The notes beneath the pieces were generated by a model, which saw only the letters and a list, made by a program, of their open reading frames with translations, was not told where the DNA came from and ran no database searches. The translations under genes were made by a program, and so were the position numbers. Positions 1 to 5,144 of a DNA stretch of 5,198 nt are shown here, in pieces. Position 1 is the first letter of the stretch, and each line of letters opens with the position of its first letter. This DNA comes from CAZDSS01 sp964508185 (GTDB lineage: Bacteria; Pseudomonadota; Alphaproteobacteria; Sphingomonadales; Govanellaceae), in the NCBI GenBank assembly GCA_964508185.1, contig CAZDSS010000152.1, positions 1 to 5,198 on the forward strand, in the 5' to 3' direction.

Positions 1-624
1 GAGCGGCAGGTTCGAACCAGGAAGCGCGTTCACCCGGCCGCCCGCATACTTCTCCGTCCGTGCGCCGATGATGAGAGCCCCTGTGAGCGCCGCCCAGCCG
101 CCCACCGAGTGCACGATGGTGGAACCGGCGAAGTCCGAGAAGCCCATCTCAGAGAGCCAGCCGCCGCCCCAGGTCCAGGAGCCCTGGATCGGATAGATGA
201 TGGCGCTGAGGATCGCCGAGAAGATGAAGAAGGAGAAAAGCTTGCTGCGCTCCGCAACGGTGCCGGAGACGATCGAGGTCGCCGTCGCAACGAACACCAC
301 CTGGAAGAACCAGTCCGCGCCGGAGGCGTAGCCCGCTTCGAAATCGGGAGTCTCGGCAAGGGCCGCCTGGTCGTCGGGCATCCACCAGCGCAGGGAGCCG
401 ATGAAGCCGCCGGTCTCGCCGCCATACATGAGATGATAGCCCACGATGTAATAGACGATACAGGCGATGGAGAAGATGCCGATGTTCTTGAGGCACATGG
501 TGGACACGTTCTTGGTTCGCACCAGGCCCGCTTCCAGCATGCAGAAGCCGGCGGCCATCCACATCACCAGGATGCCACCGATGAAGAGCAGAAGTGAGTT
601 GAGAATGAACTGGCTTTCAGTCAT
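1..624 (-). CDS. amt: Ammonium transporter, Amt/MEP/Rh family (3' end outside window)
   Basis: Inner-membrane channel that takes up ammonium. The ATG is at 624 and 208 codons run without a stop to the left edge, so the C-terminal half is missing. The protein opens with a hydrophobic helix (about residues 6-30, ending GFCMLEAGLV) and continues through further helices. It contains the family segments FQVVF (107-111), VSGTVAER (119-126), WTWGGGWLSEMG (150-161) and FAGSTIVH (165-172). W152, D164 and H172 keep the spacing of E. coli AmtB W148, D160 and H168, so the substrate-recruitment and pore residues visible here look intact. No separate cleavable signal peptide is evident, unlike E. coli AmtB. 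The gene is divergent from the ubiquinone hydroxylase gene; no glnK lies directly upstream, although glnK-amtB is a common order. If a PII gene is linked, it must lie beyond the left edge. The ribosome site is weak (GGACGA about 6-11 nt before ATG). Family assignment is firm; paralogue is not. Confidence 0.95.
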   Translation of the reverse strand, partial: MTESQFILNSLLLFIGGILVMWMAAGFCMLEAGLVRTKNVSTMCLKNIGIFSIACIVYYIVGYHLMYGGETGGFIGSLRWWMPDDQAALAETPDFEAGYASGADWFFQVVFVATATSIVSGTVAERSKLFSFFIFSAILSAIIYPIQGSWTWGGGWLSEMGFSDFAGSTIVHSVGGWAALTGALIIGARTEKYAGGRVNALPGSNLPL

Positions 625-664
625 TGGTTTCGTCCGCTGATGGCTCGAAATGCAACAACGGGTT

Positions 665-681
665 TTCAAGAAGCGGGCCAG
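665..681 (-). promoter_or_regulatory. Candidate sigma-54 (-24/-12) promoter for amt
   Basis: Read on the minus strand, the sequence is CTGGCCCG-CTTC-TTGAA. It follows the sigma-54 consensus YTGGCACG-N4-TTGCW with two mismatches: C for A in the -24 block and A for C in the -12 GC pair. The -24 GG and the 4-nt spacer are exact. Initiation about 12 nt downstream of the -12 pair would fall near 654, leaving a leader of roughly 30 nt before the amt ATG at 624. The two NtrC-like sites would then be centred near -101 and -129, a normal enhancer distance. The defect in the -12 pair is the main reason for doubt. Confidence 0.42.
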
Positions 682-746
682 ACTGGATTTTCGTTGGTTT
701 TCAGCCGTTTGCGGCCTGAAGACGCGGCGCGGCGGCGCAAGATGTC

Positions 747-763
747 TGCACAAAAATTATGCA
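747..763. promoter_or_regulatory. NtrC-like binding site 1 (17-bp imperfect palindrome)
   Basis: TGCACAAAAATTATGCA matches the NtrC consensus TGCACC-N5-GGTGCA at 9 of 12 fixed positions and has the correct 17-bp length. It lies in the amt/hydroxylase intergenic region, centred at 755. It precedes a second similar site, with centres 28 bp apart. Its outer half is perfect and its inner half weaker, as is common for the poorer site of an NtrC pair. Confidence 0.5.
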
Positions 764-774
764 ATCGCGCGCTT

Positions 775-791
775 TGCACAACAAACGTGCA
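775..791. promoter_or_regulatory. NtrC-like binding site 2 (17-bp palindrome)
   Basis: TGCACAACAAACGTGCA has perfect TGCAC/GTGCA arms and matches TGCACC-N5-GGTGCA at 10 of 12 fixed positions. The symmetry extends outward to 8-bp arms with one mismatch (CTTTGCAC versus GTGCAGAG). It is centred at 783, about 160 bp upstream of the amt start codon. Taken together with the first site, TGCA cores begin at 747, 760, 775 and 788. That regularity is hard to explain by chance in otherwise GC-rich DNA. Confidence 0.58.
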
Positions 792-886
792 GAGTCATGG
801 ATGCGGCCTGCCCATCTGGACAGCCGCAGGCCCCGCGCCCATACTTGGCTCAGGTTTCAGGCCCTGCAAGGCGGCAGAGGAGCGGC

Positions 887-890
887 AAGG
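887..890 (+). promoter_or_regulatory. Ribosome-binding site deciding the hydroxylase start
   Basis: AAGG ends 6 nt before the ATG at 897, and a purine-rich AGAGGAG lies slightly farther upstream (876-882). The frame is open back to an ATG at 759. That longer start would place the first codons inside the NtrC-like sites, and it would add 46 residues that do not resemble the N-terminus of a flavin monooxygenase. Confidence 0.65.
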
Positions 891-896
891 ATCGTC

Positions 897-2114
897 ATGA
901 GCGAGATCACCAGAAGCGACGTCATCATCTCGGGCGGCGGCATGGTGGGCATGACGCTGGCGCTCGCCCTGGGCCGCGCCGGGCTCGATGTGGCCGTGCT
1001 CGACCGCCAGATGCTGGATCTCACCATGGACCCGGCCTTCGACGGGCGCGCGTCGGCCATCGCCTATGCGGGGGTGCGGCTTTTCCAGGGGATCGGCCTG
1101 TGGCCCCATCTGGAGGAACATGCGGAGCCCATCACGGACATCCGTGTGTCCGACAAGGATTCGCTCCTCTATCTCCATTTCGATCATGAGGAACTCGGCG
1201 ACGGCCCCTTGGGCATGATGCTCGAGAACCGGCATATCCGCCTCGGGCTTGCGAAAGCGGTGGCGGACACCCCCAATATTGTGATCCACGCGCCCGACGA
1301 GATCGCGTCCCTCGAGCGGGAATCCTCCGGCGTCACCGCCCGGCTCAGGAGCGGCCGCATCCTCAAGGCGCCGCTCATCGTCGCAGCAGAAGGCCGGCAG
1401 TCGGCGGTGCGGGACGCCGCCGGGATCCGCATCTATCGCTGGGAATACAAACAATCGGGGATCGTCGCGACCATCCATCACGAGCGGCCCCATATGGGGA
1501 TCGCGCACGAGCGCTTCCTGCCGGCCGGGCCCTTCGCGATCCTGCCGCTCACCGGCAACCGCTCCTCCATCGTCTGGACGGAGCCCACCGAGCGGGCGCG
1601 CACCATCATGGGCCTCAACCAGCGGGGGTTCGACGCGGAGATGGCCAAGCGCTTCGGCAGCTTTTTGGGCGCCACCCACAGCGAGGGGCCGCGCTGGTCC
1701 TATCCCCTGTCGGCCCATCTCGCCGATCGCTTCACCGACCGGCGGCTTGCGGTGATCGGGGACGCCGCCCACGGCATCCACCCCATCGCCGGGCAGGGCC
1801 TCAATCTTGGCCTCAAGGACGTGGCGGCGCTGGCCGAGATTCTCGTCGACGCGGCGCGGCTCGGCCGCGATCTCGGCAGCGACGATCTGCTGGCGGAATA
1901 TGCCCGCTGGCGGCGCTTCGACGCGGTGGTGCTGACGGCGGTCACCGACAGCCTCAACCGGCTCTTTTCCAACGATCTCACGCCCCTGCGGCTCGCCCGC
2001 AGCCTCGGGCTCGGCATCGTACACCGCATGCCGCGGGCGAAGCGCCTGTTCATGTCGCACGCGCGCGGCACCCTCGGCAGCCTGCCGCGGCTTCTCAGGG
2101 GCGAAGCGCTATAA
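897..2114 (+). CDS. FAD-dependent ubiquinone-biosynthesis hydroxylase, UbiH/UbiF/COQ6 family
   Basis: Flavoprotein monooxygenase of 405 aa, predicted to hydroxylate the ring of the prenylated quinone precursor using NAD(P)H and O2, at or near the inner membrane. The Rossmann FAD site comes within the first 20 residues (DVIISGGGMVGM, glycines at 13-15 and 18) and the beta-2 acidic residue is D36. DGRASAIAYAG (49-59) is typical of the UbiH group. The usual VGADGR motif appears as VAAEGRQSAVR. The second FAD motif, GDAAHGIHPIAGQGLNLG (288-305), is very characteristic. Length matches the family (about 390-410 aa). The start at 897 is chosen because the dinucleotide-binding fold then begins at residue 8 and AAGG lies 6 nt upstream. 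The gene diverges from amt and converges with the DUF971 gene. Alphaproteobacteria carry several hydroxylases of this family (UbiH, UbiI, UbiF, UbiL, UbiM) that act at ring positions C1, C5 or C6. I cannot tell which position this one uses, so I give no symbol. Confidence 0.92.
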   Translation: MSEITRSDVIISGGGMVGMTLALALGRAGLDVAVLDRQMLDLTMDPAFDGRASAIAYAGVRLFQGIGLWPHLEEHAEPITDIRVSDKDSLLYLHFDHEELGDGPLGMMLENRHIRLGLAKAVADTPNIVIHAPDEIASLERESSGVTARLRSGRILKAPLIVAAEGRQSAVRDAAGIRIYRWEYKQSGIVATIHHERPHMGIAHERFLPAGPFAILPLTGNRSSIVWTEPTERARTIMGLNQRGFDAEMAKRFGSFLGATHSEGPRWSYPLSAHLADRFTDRRLAVIGDAAHGIHPIAGQGLNLGLKDVAALAEILVDAARLGRDLGSDDLLAEYARWRRFDAVVLTAVTDSLNRLFSNDLTPLRLARSLGLGIVHRMPRAKRLFMSHARGTLGSLPRLLRGEAL

Positions 2115-2127
2115 AGGGGGAATAGTC

Positions 2128-2481
2128 TCAGTCCCGGCCGAGCCCGCGCGCGGCAAGATTTTCGAGATATTCCGCCCAGTTCGCGTCATGCCGCGCGGCC
2201 AGTTCGCGCAGGTAATCCCAGGCATAAAGCCCGCTGTCATGGCCGTCGTCGAAGATGATGCGGACGGCATAGGCCCCCACGGGCTCTATGCCGGCGATCG
2301 TCACATGGCGCTTGCCGCCCACGATCTTGCGTTCCGCATCCCCATGCCCGCGCACCTCGGCGGAGCGGCTGAAGACGCGGAGATATTCGGCGGACAGCGC
2401 ATCGATCCTGCCGTCGCCCCAGTCCACCTTCAGGATGCGGCGATCGGGCGAGACGCGAAGGGCCGCAGGGCTGTCGCTCAC
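2128..2481 (-). CDS. DUF971 (GBBH-like N-terminal domain) protein
   Basis: Small 117-aa protein made almost entirely of one DUF971 domain. The signature positions are VDWGDGR (19-25), the AEYLR segment (31-35), VGAYAVRIIFDDGHDSGLYAW (68-88, key residues V68, G69, Y71, H81, G84, W88) and DYLREL (89-94). The domain also occurs as the N-terminal part of gamma-butyrobetaine hydroxylases and fused to some Mrp/ApbC-type ATPases. The stand-alone role is unknown, and this protein contains no cysteine, so a Cys-based metal site is unlikely. The start is GTG, in a GTGA overlap: GTG at 2481-2479 and the TGA of the upstream Trm112-like gene at 2480-2478. No clear Shine-Dalgarno sequence is visible, which suggests translational coupling. 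It is the last gene of the minus-strand cluster, and only 13 bp separate its stop from the hydroxylase stop, with no obvious intrinsic terminator. Confidence 0.88.
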   Translation of the reverse strand: MSDSPAALRVSPDRRILKVDWGDGRIDALSAEYLRVFSRSAEVRGHGDAERKIVGGKRHVTIAGIEPVGAYAVRIIFDDGHDSGLYAWDYLRELAARHDANWAEYLENLAARGLGRD

Positions 2482-2717
2482 CGCGCGCCGGTCTCGTCGA
2501 GCTGGCGCGCCTCATCCACCAGCATGATGGGGATGCCGTCGCGGATCGGGTAGGCGAGGCCGGCCTTGCGGCTTACGAGCTCGTTCCGCGCCCGGTCATA
2601 TTCCAGCGGCCCCTTGGTGAGCGGGCAGACCAGGATCTCGAGAAGCCGCGGATCCACCGCCCCGCCTTCCGGCTGCGACTGCCCCCCGGGGTCCTGATTG
2701 TCTTGCATGTCGACCAT
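2478..2717 (-). CDS. Trm112-like (UPF0434/YcaR) small protein
   Basis: 79-aa protein of the Trm112-like family. In eukaryotes and archaea Trm112 is a zinc-binding activator of tRNA, rRNA and protein methyltransferases; bacterial roles are unsettled. The core runs DPRLLEILVCPLTKGPLEYD (residues 22-41), then ELVSRKAGLAYPIRDGIPIML, a good match to the family. The first motif is CPLTK, not CPxCK, so only C31 remains and a classical zinc site cannot form. The first 20 residues are a Gln/Gly-rich, probably disordered tail. The ATG at 2717 is preferred because GGAG ends 8 nt upstream (2726-2729); an in-frame ATG at 2708 would be 17 nt away. Its TGA overlaps the GTG of the DUF971 gene, and 34 bp separate it from the LON-domain gene upstream. 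Confidence 0.87.
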   Translation of the reverse strand: MVDMQDNQDPGGQSQPEGGAVDPRLLEILVCPLTKGPLEYDRARNELVSRKAGLAYPIRDGIPIMLVDEARQLDETGAR

Positions 2718-2751
2718 CCGTCAAACTCCGTGCTGCGGCGAGATGCCCAGT

Positions 2752-3423
2752 CTAGTGAAGGCCGCCGCCGGTGTCATTGCCCTCGGCGAGGGCGAATTCC
2801 ATGAGCATGATGAGGGTGGACGCCCGCGCGTCCAGGCTATCGGCCTCGAGAAGGGCCTGCTTCTCGCTGGGCTCGAAGGGGCAGATCATGGCGAGCGCAT
2901 TGACGAGCGTCTCGTCAGGCGCCTCGCCGATCACCGACCAGTCGGCGGTCAATTGCCGGTCCTCGAGAAAGCGCTGGAGATTGGCGATGAGGCGCTCGCG
3001 CCGCTCCACGGGCAGCGATTCGCCGCCGCTGCGGTCCCGCGCGAAGCGGGCGTAGGACGCCTGCACCTTGCGGTAGGGCGTATGGCGCGCCTCCTCCGAC
3101 AGGATCTCGAACCGGCAGACTCCGTGCAGGGTGATGAGCATGCGCCCGTCGGGGAGATTGCGATGCTCGGTGATGCGGCCGAGGCAGCCGATCTCGTAGA
3201 GCGGCGGCTCGAAGGCGCTGCTCGCGGGGTCGCGCGGCTGGATCATGCCGATCACCCGGTCGCTCGCCAGCGCGTCGCGCACCATGGCGAGATAGCGCGG
3301 CTCGAAGATGTTGAGAGGCAGGTTGCCGCGGGGGAGCAGGATCGCCCCCGCCAGTGGAAAGACCGGGATGACCCGCGGCCCCGGAGCGCCGGTTTCTTCC
3401 CAATCGTCGTCCGACGGCATCAT
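2752..3423 (-). CDS. LON peptidase substrate-binding-domain protein
   Basis: 223-aa cytosolic protein equivalent to the N-terminal domain of Lon protease alone. The domain starts near residue 18 with VIPVFPLAGAILLP (FPL at 22-24) and LPLNIFEPRYLAM (35-47), both standard LON-N signatures. It continues through GMIQPRD, IGCLGRI and LITLHGVCRFEI. There is no AAA+ module, Walker motif or Ser-Lys catalytic domain, and the length is complete for the stand-alone family, so this is not a truncated Lon. Its role is unknown; substrate binding or adaptor function is inferred from the domain. Two consecutive ATG codons (3423 and 3420) are possible. The first forms an ATGA overlap with the TGA of cnoX, and no Shine-Dalgarno sequence precedes it, so translation is probably coupled. 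It is second in the cnoX cluster; the juxtaposition with a chaperedoxin supports a proteostasis setting. Confidence 0.9.
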   Translation of the reverse strand: MMPSDDDWEETGAPGPRVIPVFPLAGAILLPRGNLPLNIFEPRYLAMVRDALASDRVIGMIQPRDPASSAFEPPLYEIGCLGRITEHRNLPDGRMLITLHGVCRFEILSEEARHTPYRKVQASYARFARDRSGGESLPVERRERLIANLQRFLEDRQLTADWSVIGEAPDETLVNALAMICPFEPSEKQALLEADSLDARASTLIMLMEFALAEGNDTGGGLH

Positions 3424-4355
3424 GAGAACAGGACCGAGGACAGCTTGCGGCGCGCCTTGACGGTGAAGGGGCTGGTTTGCCCGAAGGCCTCGAACATCTT
3501 GATGAGCTGCTTGCGCGCCGCATCGTCGTTCCAGTTGCGGTCGCGGCGGATGATCTCCACGAGCTGGTCGGCCGCGGCGTCATGATCCCCCGCCTTGGCA
3601 AGGGCGAGCGCGAGATCATAGCGCGCCTGATGGTCGTCGGGATCGGCCTCGACCTTCGCCATGAGCTCGTCCGGCCGGCCGGCATCCCTGGTATCTTCCG
3701 CGAGCGCGAGGGCGGCGCGGGCGCTTTCGATCTCCTTGTGGTTCTTCTGGTCGGCGGGCGCGCTGTCGATGAGCTGCTGCGCGCGGGCGAGATCGCCCTT
3801 GCGGATCAGGATCTGGGCGAGGCGGCCGATGGCCTCGGCATTGTCCGGCTCGGCGGCGAGCACCTGGGAGAGCATGGCCGCCGCATCCTCGAGATTGCCC
3901 TGGGCCATGGCTTCAGCCGCCATGGCGATCACTTCCTCGACCGGGCTCGGGCCAATGTCGCCCACAAGCGCCGCGATGAACTGCTTGAGCTGGCTTTCGG
4001 GCAGCGCGCCCTGGAAGCCGTCCACGGGGCGGCCCTTGCGGAAGGCCATGACCGTCGGAATCGACTGGATGCGCAGCTGCTGCGCCAGCATCTGGTTCTC
4101 GTCCACATTGACCTTGACGAGCCGCACCGCGCCCCGCAGCGACAGCACCAGCTTCTCGAGGACGGGCGTCAGCTGCTTGCAGGGGCCGCACCAGGGGGCC
4201 CAGAAGTCCACGATCACCGGGACCTGCAGGGAAGCTTCCAGCACGTCGCGGCCGAAGGTCTCGATGGTGGCGTCAACGATCACGGACCCGGCATTCTGCC
4301 CCCCGCCGCCGTTGCCGCCCGGATTCCCCGACCGCATGCCGATGATGGTTTCCAT
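3420..4355 (-). CDS. cnoX: Thioredoxin-TPR co-chaperone (CnoX/YbbN chaperedoxin)
   Basis: 311-aa cytosolic protein with a thioredoxin domain (about 24-130) followed by TPR-type helical repeats (about 135-311). It is expected to hold unfolding proteins, protect their cysteines and pass them to DnaK or GroEL. The active site is FWAPWCGPCK (51-60; C56 and C59) and the cis-proline is in IQSIPTV (P100). E. coli CnoX lacks this functional CxxC, whereas alphaproteobacterial homologues such as that of Caulobacter keep it and are redox-active, so this protein is predicted to be both reductase and holdase. METIIG at the start is typical of alphaproteobacterial members. A Gly/Asn-rich linker (GNPGGNGGGG, residues 10-19) follows. 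The start at 4355 is supported by AGGGGA (4364-4369) 8 nt upstream. It is the first gene of a cluster with the LON, Trm112-like and DUF971 genes, and its TGA overlaps the LON ATG. It may be co-transcribed with the deacylase gene 93 bp upstream or use its own promoter in the gap. Confidence 0.93.
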   Translation of the reverse strand: METIIGMRSGNPGGNGGGGQNAGSVIVDATIETFGRDVLEASLQVPVIVDFWAPWCGPCKQLTPVLEKLVLSLRGAVRLVKVNVDENQMLAQQLRIQSIPTVMAFRKGRPVDGFQGALPESQLKQFIAALVGDIGPSPVEEVIAMAAEAMAQGNLEDAAAMLSQVLAAEPDNAEAIGRLAQILIRKGDLARAQQLIDSAPADQKNHKEIESARAALALAEDTRDAGRPDELMAKVEADPDDHQARYDLALALAKAGDHDAAADQLVEIIRRDRNWNDDAARKQLIKMFEAFGQTSPFTVKARRKLSSVLFS

Positions 4356-4358
4356 AGA

Positions 4359-4391
4359 TCAAATCCCCTGGATTGAATCGGCCGCGCTCAT
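4359..4391 (-). other. Possible 10-codon upstream ORF in the cnoX leader
   Basis: An ATG at 4391 opens MSAADSIQGI and stops at TGA (4361-4359), three bases (TCT) before the cnoX ATG and in the same frame. The cnoX Shine-Dalgarno sequence AGGGGA lies inside it, so ribosomes translating it would pass over or reload at the cnoX start. A G-rich stretch lies upstream but no clean ribosome site. Because METIIG matches the family N-terminus, the TGA is not a break in cnoX. It may be chance; no regulatory amino-acid run is visible. Confidence 0.2.
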
Positions 4392-4425
4392 GCCCGGCCC
4401 CGGATGATTTCGCTTCACCCTCGTC

Positions 4426-4454
4426 ATATAGCCCGCGCGCGGGCCAGTTTAAAG
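4426..4454 (-). promoter_or_regulatory. Candidate promoter before cnoX, possibly heat-shock type
   Basis: On the minus strand CCCTTTAA is followed, 17 nt later, by CTATAT. This resembles an alphaproteobacterial RpoH promoter (CTTGAA, about 17 nt, CYTATNT), with T for G in the -35 box and an incomplete -10 flank. The -35 box overlaps the stop codon of the deacylase gene. Initiation would be near 4419, giving a leader of about 64 nt. As a housekeeping promoter the -35 is poor. Heat-shock control would suit a holdase, but that biological argument is not sequence evidence. Confidence 0.28.
4431..4444. repeat. Perfect 14-bp GC palindrome between deacylase and cnoX
   Basis: GCCCGCGCGCGGGC is its own reverse complement. 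It lies 4 bp after the stop of the deacylase gene. As RNA it could fold a short strong hairpin, but no U-run follows on the minus strand (the next bases are TATATGACG), so it is not a standard intrinsic terminator. It fills most of the spacer of the candidate cnoX promoter. It could be an mRNA-end or processing hairpin, an operator, or a chance product of GC-rich DNA. Confidence 0.4.
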
Positions 4455-4961
4455 GGCGGAGAAGTCAAGGATTCGCGGCGCGTAACCGCAATGCTCGATG
4501 AAAGCCGGAAGATCCCTGCTTGCAATCCGCGTGGTCGCGGCGTTGTGGAGCGGATGAAAGTTCACTTCCTCCGCCGCCATCACGTCGCGATCGATCACCA
4601 CAATGATTTCGGCGCCGGTCCGGTTCGCATTGACGAGCGCGAATGGTGTGACGGACCCGGGCCTGACGCCGAGAATCCGTTCAAGCTCCTCGGCGCTCGC
4701 AAAGCTCAGCCGCCCGCACGCCGGGGCGAGCGCCCGCTGCAGCCCCTTGACGTCGAGCCGCCGGTCCTCGGCGATCACGGCGAGCACATAGCGTTGTCGG
4801 GCGTCGCGGAGAAACAGGGTCTTGCAATGGGCGCCCGGCAGGTCGCCGCGCAAGGCCCGGCTTTCCTCGACCGTATGAAGCGGCGGGTGGTAGCTCGTCT
4901 GATGCGCAATCCCGATTCGATCCAGCAATGCCAGGAGTTCCCGCTCTCCGTACGCCATCAT
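4449..4961 (-). CDS. YbaK/ProXp-ala-type aminoacyl-tRNA deacylase
   Basis: Free-standing 170-aa trans-editing domain of the YbaK/ProX superfamily, expected to hydrolyse mischarged tRNA-Pro in the cytosol. It resembles the ProXp-ala (PrdX-like) branch, which clears Ala-tRNA-Pro, rather than the Cys-clearing YbaK branch. The evidence is HPPLHTVEES (25-34), GAHCKTLFLRD (43-53, with the conserved catalytic lysine K47), GSVTPFALVN (102-111) and NFHPLHNAAT (134-143). Caulobacter ProXp-ala has about the same length and an equivalent lysine. Two adjacent ATGs are possible (4961 and 4958). The GGGGG run at 4963-4967 ends only 1 nt before the first and 4 nt before the second, so the second may be the real start, giving 169 aa. 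It lies upstream of cnoX on the same strand and diverges from the tRNA-Gly gene. I am sure of the superfamily and less sure of the exact substrate. Confidence 0.9.
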   Translation of the reverse strand: MMAYGERELLALLDRIGIAHQTSYHPPLHTVEESRALRGDLPGAHCKTLFLRDARQRYVLAVIAEDRRLDVKGLQRALAPACGRLSFASAEELERILGVRPGSVTPFALVNANRTGAEIIVVIDRDVMAAEEVNFHPLHNAATTRIASRDLPAFIEHCGYAPRILDFSAL

Positions 4962-5067
4962 TCCCCCGCTGCAACGGCAAAGGCCTGGGCTCCAGAGGCG
5001 CGATGCGAGGCTTCGGCCGCCGCAACCCGCGCCTTTCGGCCGTCATCATTTTTTGTCACATTTGCCC

Positions 5068-5095
5068 TTGCATTGCGATCGTCTTTGCGTATGAT
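5068..5095 (+). promoter_or_regulatory. Promoter of tRNA-Gly
   Basis: TTGCAT (5068-5073) and TATGAT (5090-5095) are separated by 16 bp, a good housekeeping promoter directed toward the tRNA. The bases just after the -10 box are GC-rich (CGGCGCC), like the discriminator of stable-RNA promoters subject to stringent control. Initiation near 5102 would give a leader of about 43 nt before the mature tRNA 5' end at 5145. No equally clear promoter is seen for the divergent deacylase gene in this 183-bp gap. Confidence 0.6.
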
Positions 5096-5110
5096 CGGCG
5101 CCGCTACGGA

Positions 5111-5126
5111 CGCGGAGCCCTCCGCG
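5111..5126 (+). other. Hairpin in the tRNA-Gly precursor leader
   Basis: CGCGGA-GCCC-TCCGCG forms a 6-bp GC-rich stem with a 4-nt loop, between the predicted start site and the tRNA. No T-run follows, so it is not a typical terminator. It would lie 18 nt ahead of the RNase P cleavage position and could shape processing of the precursor. It may also be fortuitous. Confidence 0.4.
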
Positions 5127-5144
5127 CGAAGATCTACCTGACAA

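Noticed and set aside
109..597. Plus-strand open frame of 162 codons opposite amt
   Set aside because: The minus strand encodes a clear Amt protein over the whole stretch. The plus-strand product is a His/Gly/Glu-rich shadow with no domain.
641..655. TGGCTCG-AAA-TGCAA on the plus strand as a sigma-54 promoter for the hydroxylase
   Set aside because: The GG and GC elements are 8 bp apart instead of the required 10, and the site lies about 240 bp from the gene.
759..896. Upstream extension of the hydroxylase reading frame to an ATG at 759
   Set aside because: The extra 46 residues do not resemble flavoprotein sequence and overlap the NtrC-like sites. The start at 897 has a ribosome site and places the FAD-binding strand at the normal N-terminal position.
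795..2060. Long open frame on the minus strand opposite the hydroxylase (421 codons)
   Set aside because: It is the antisense of a confidently identified gene in GC-rich DNA, where stop codons are rare. The product is rich in Arg, Pro and Gly with no recognisable motif.
2103..2140. Search for a shared terminator between the convergent hydroxylase and DUF971 genes
   Set aside because: The gap is 13 bp with no convincing inverted repeat and no T-run on either strand, so no terminator is called.
2698..4376. Two long plus-strand open frames (2698-3585 and 3477-4376)
   Set aside because: Both lie antisense to the LON-domain and cnoX genes, which have strong family signatures. The plus-strand products look like GC-rich shadows.
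5030..5055. GCCTTTCGGC followed by a T-run on the plus strand, resembling a terminator
   Set aside because: The stem is only 3 bp, the T-run is separated from it by about 8 nt, and no plus-strand gene lies upstream to be terminated.
4404..5141. Plus-strand open frame of 245 codons opposite the deacylase
   Set aside because: It is antisense to a well-supported deacylase and runs through the intergenic promoter region up to the tRNA, with no motif.
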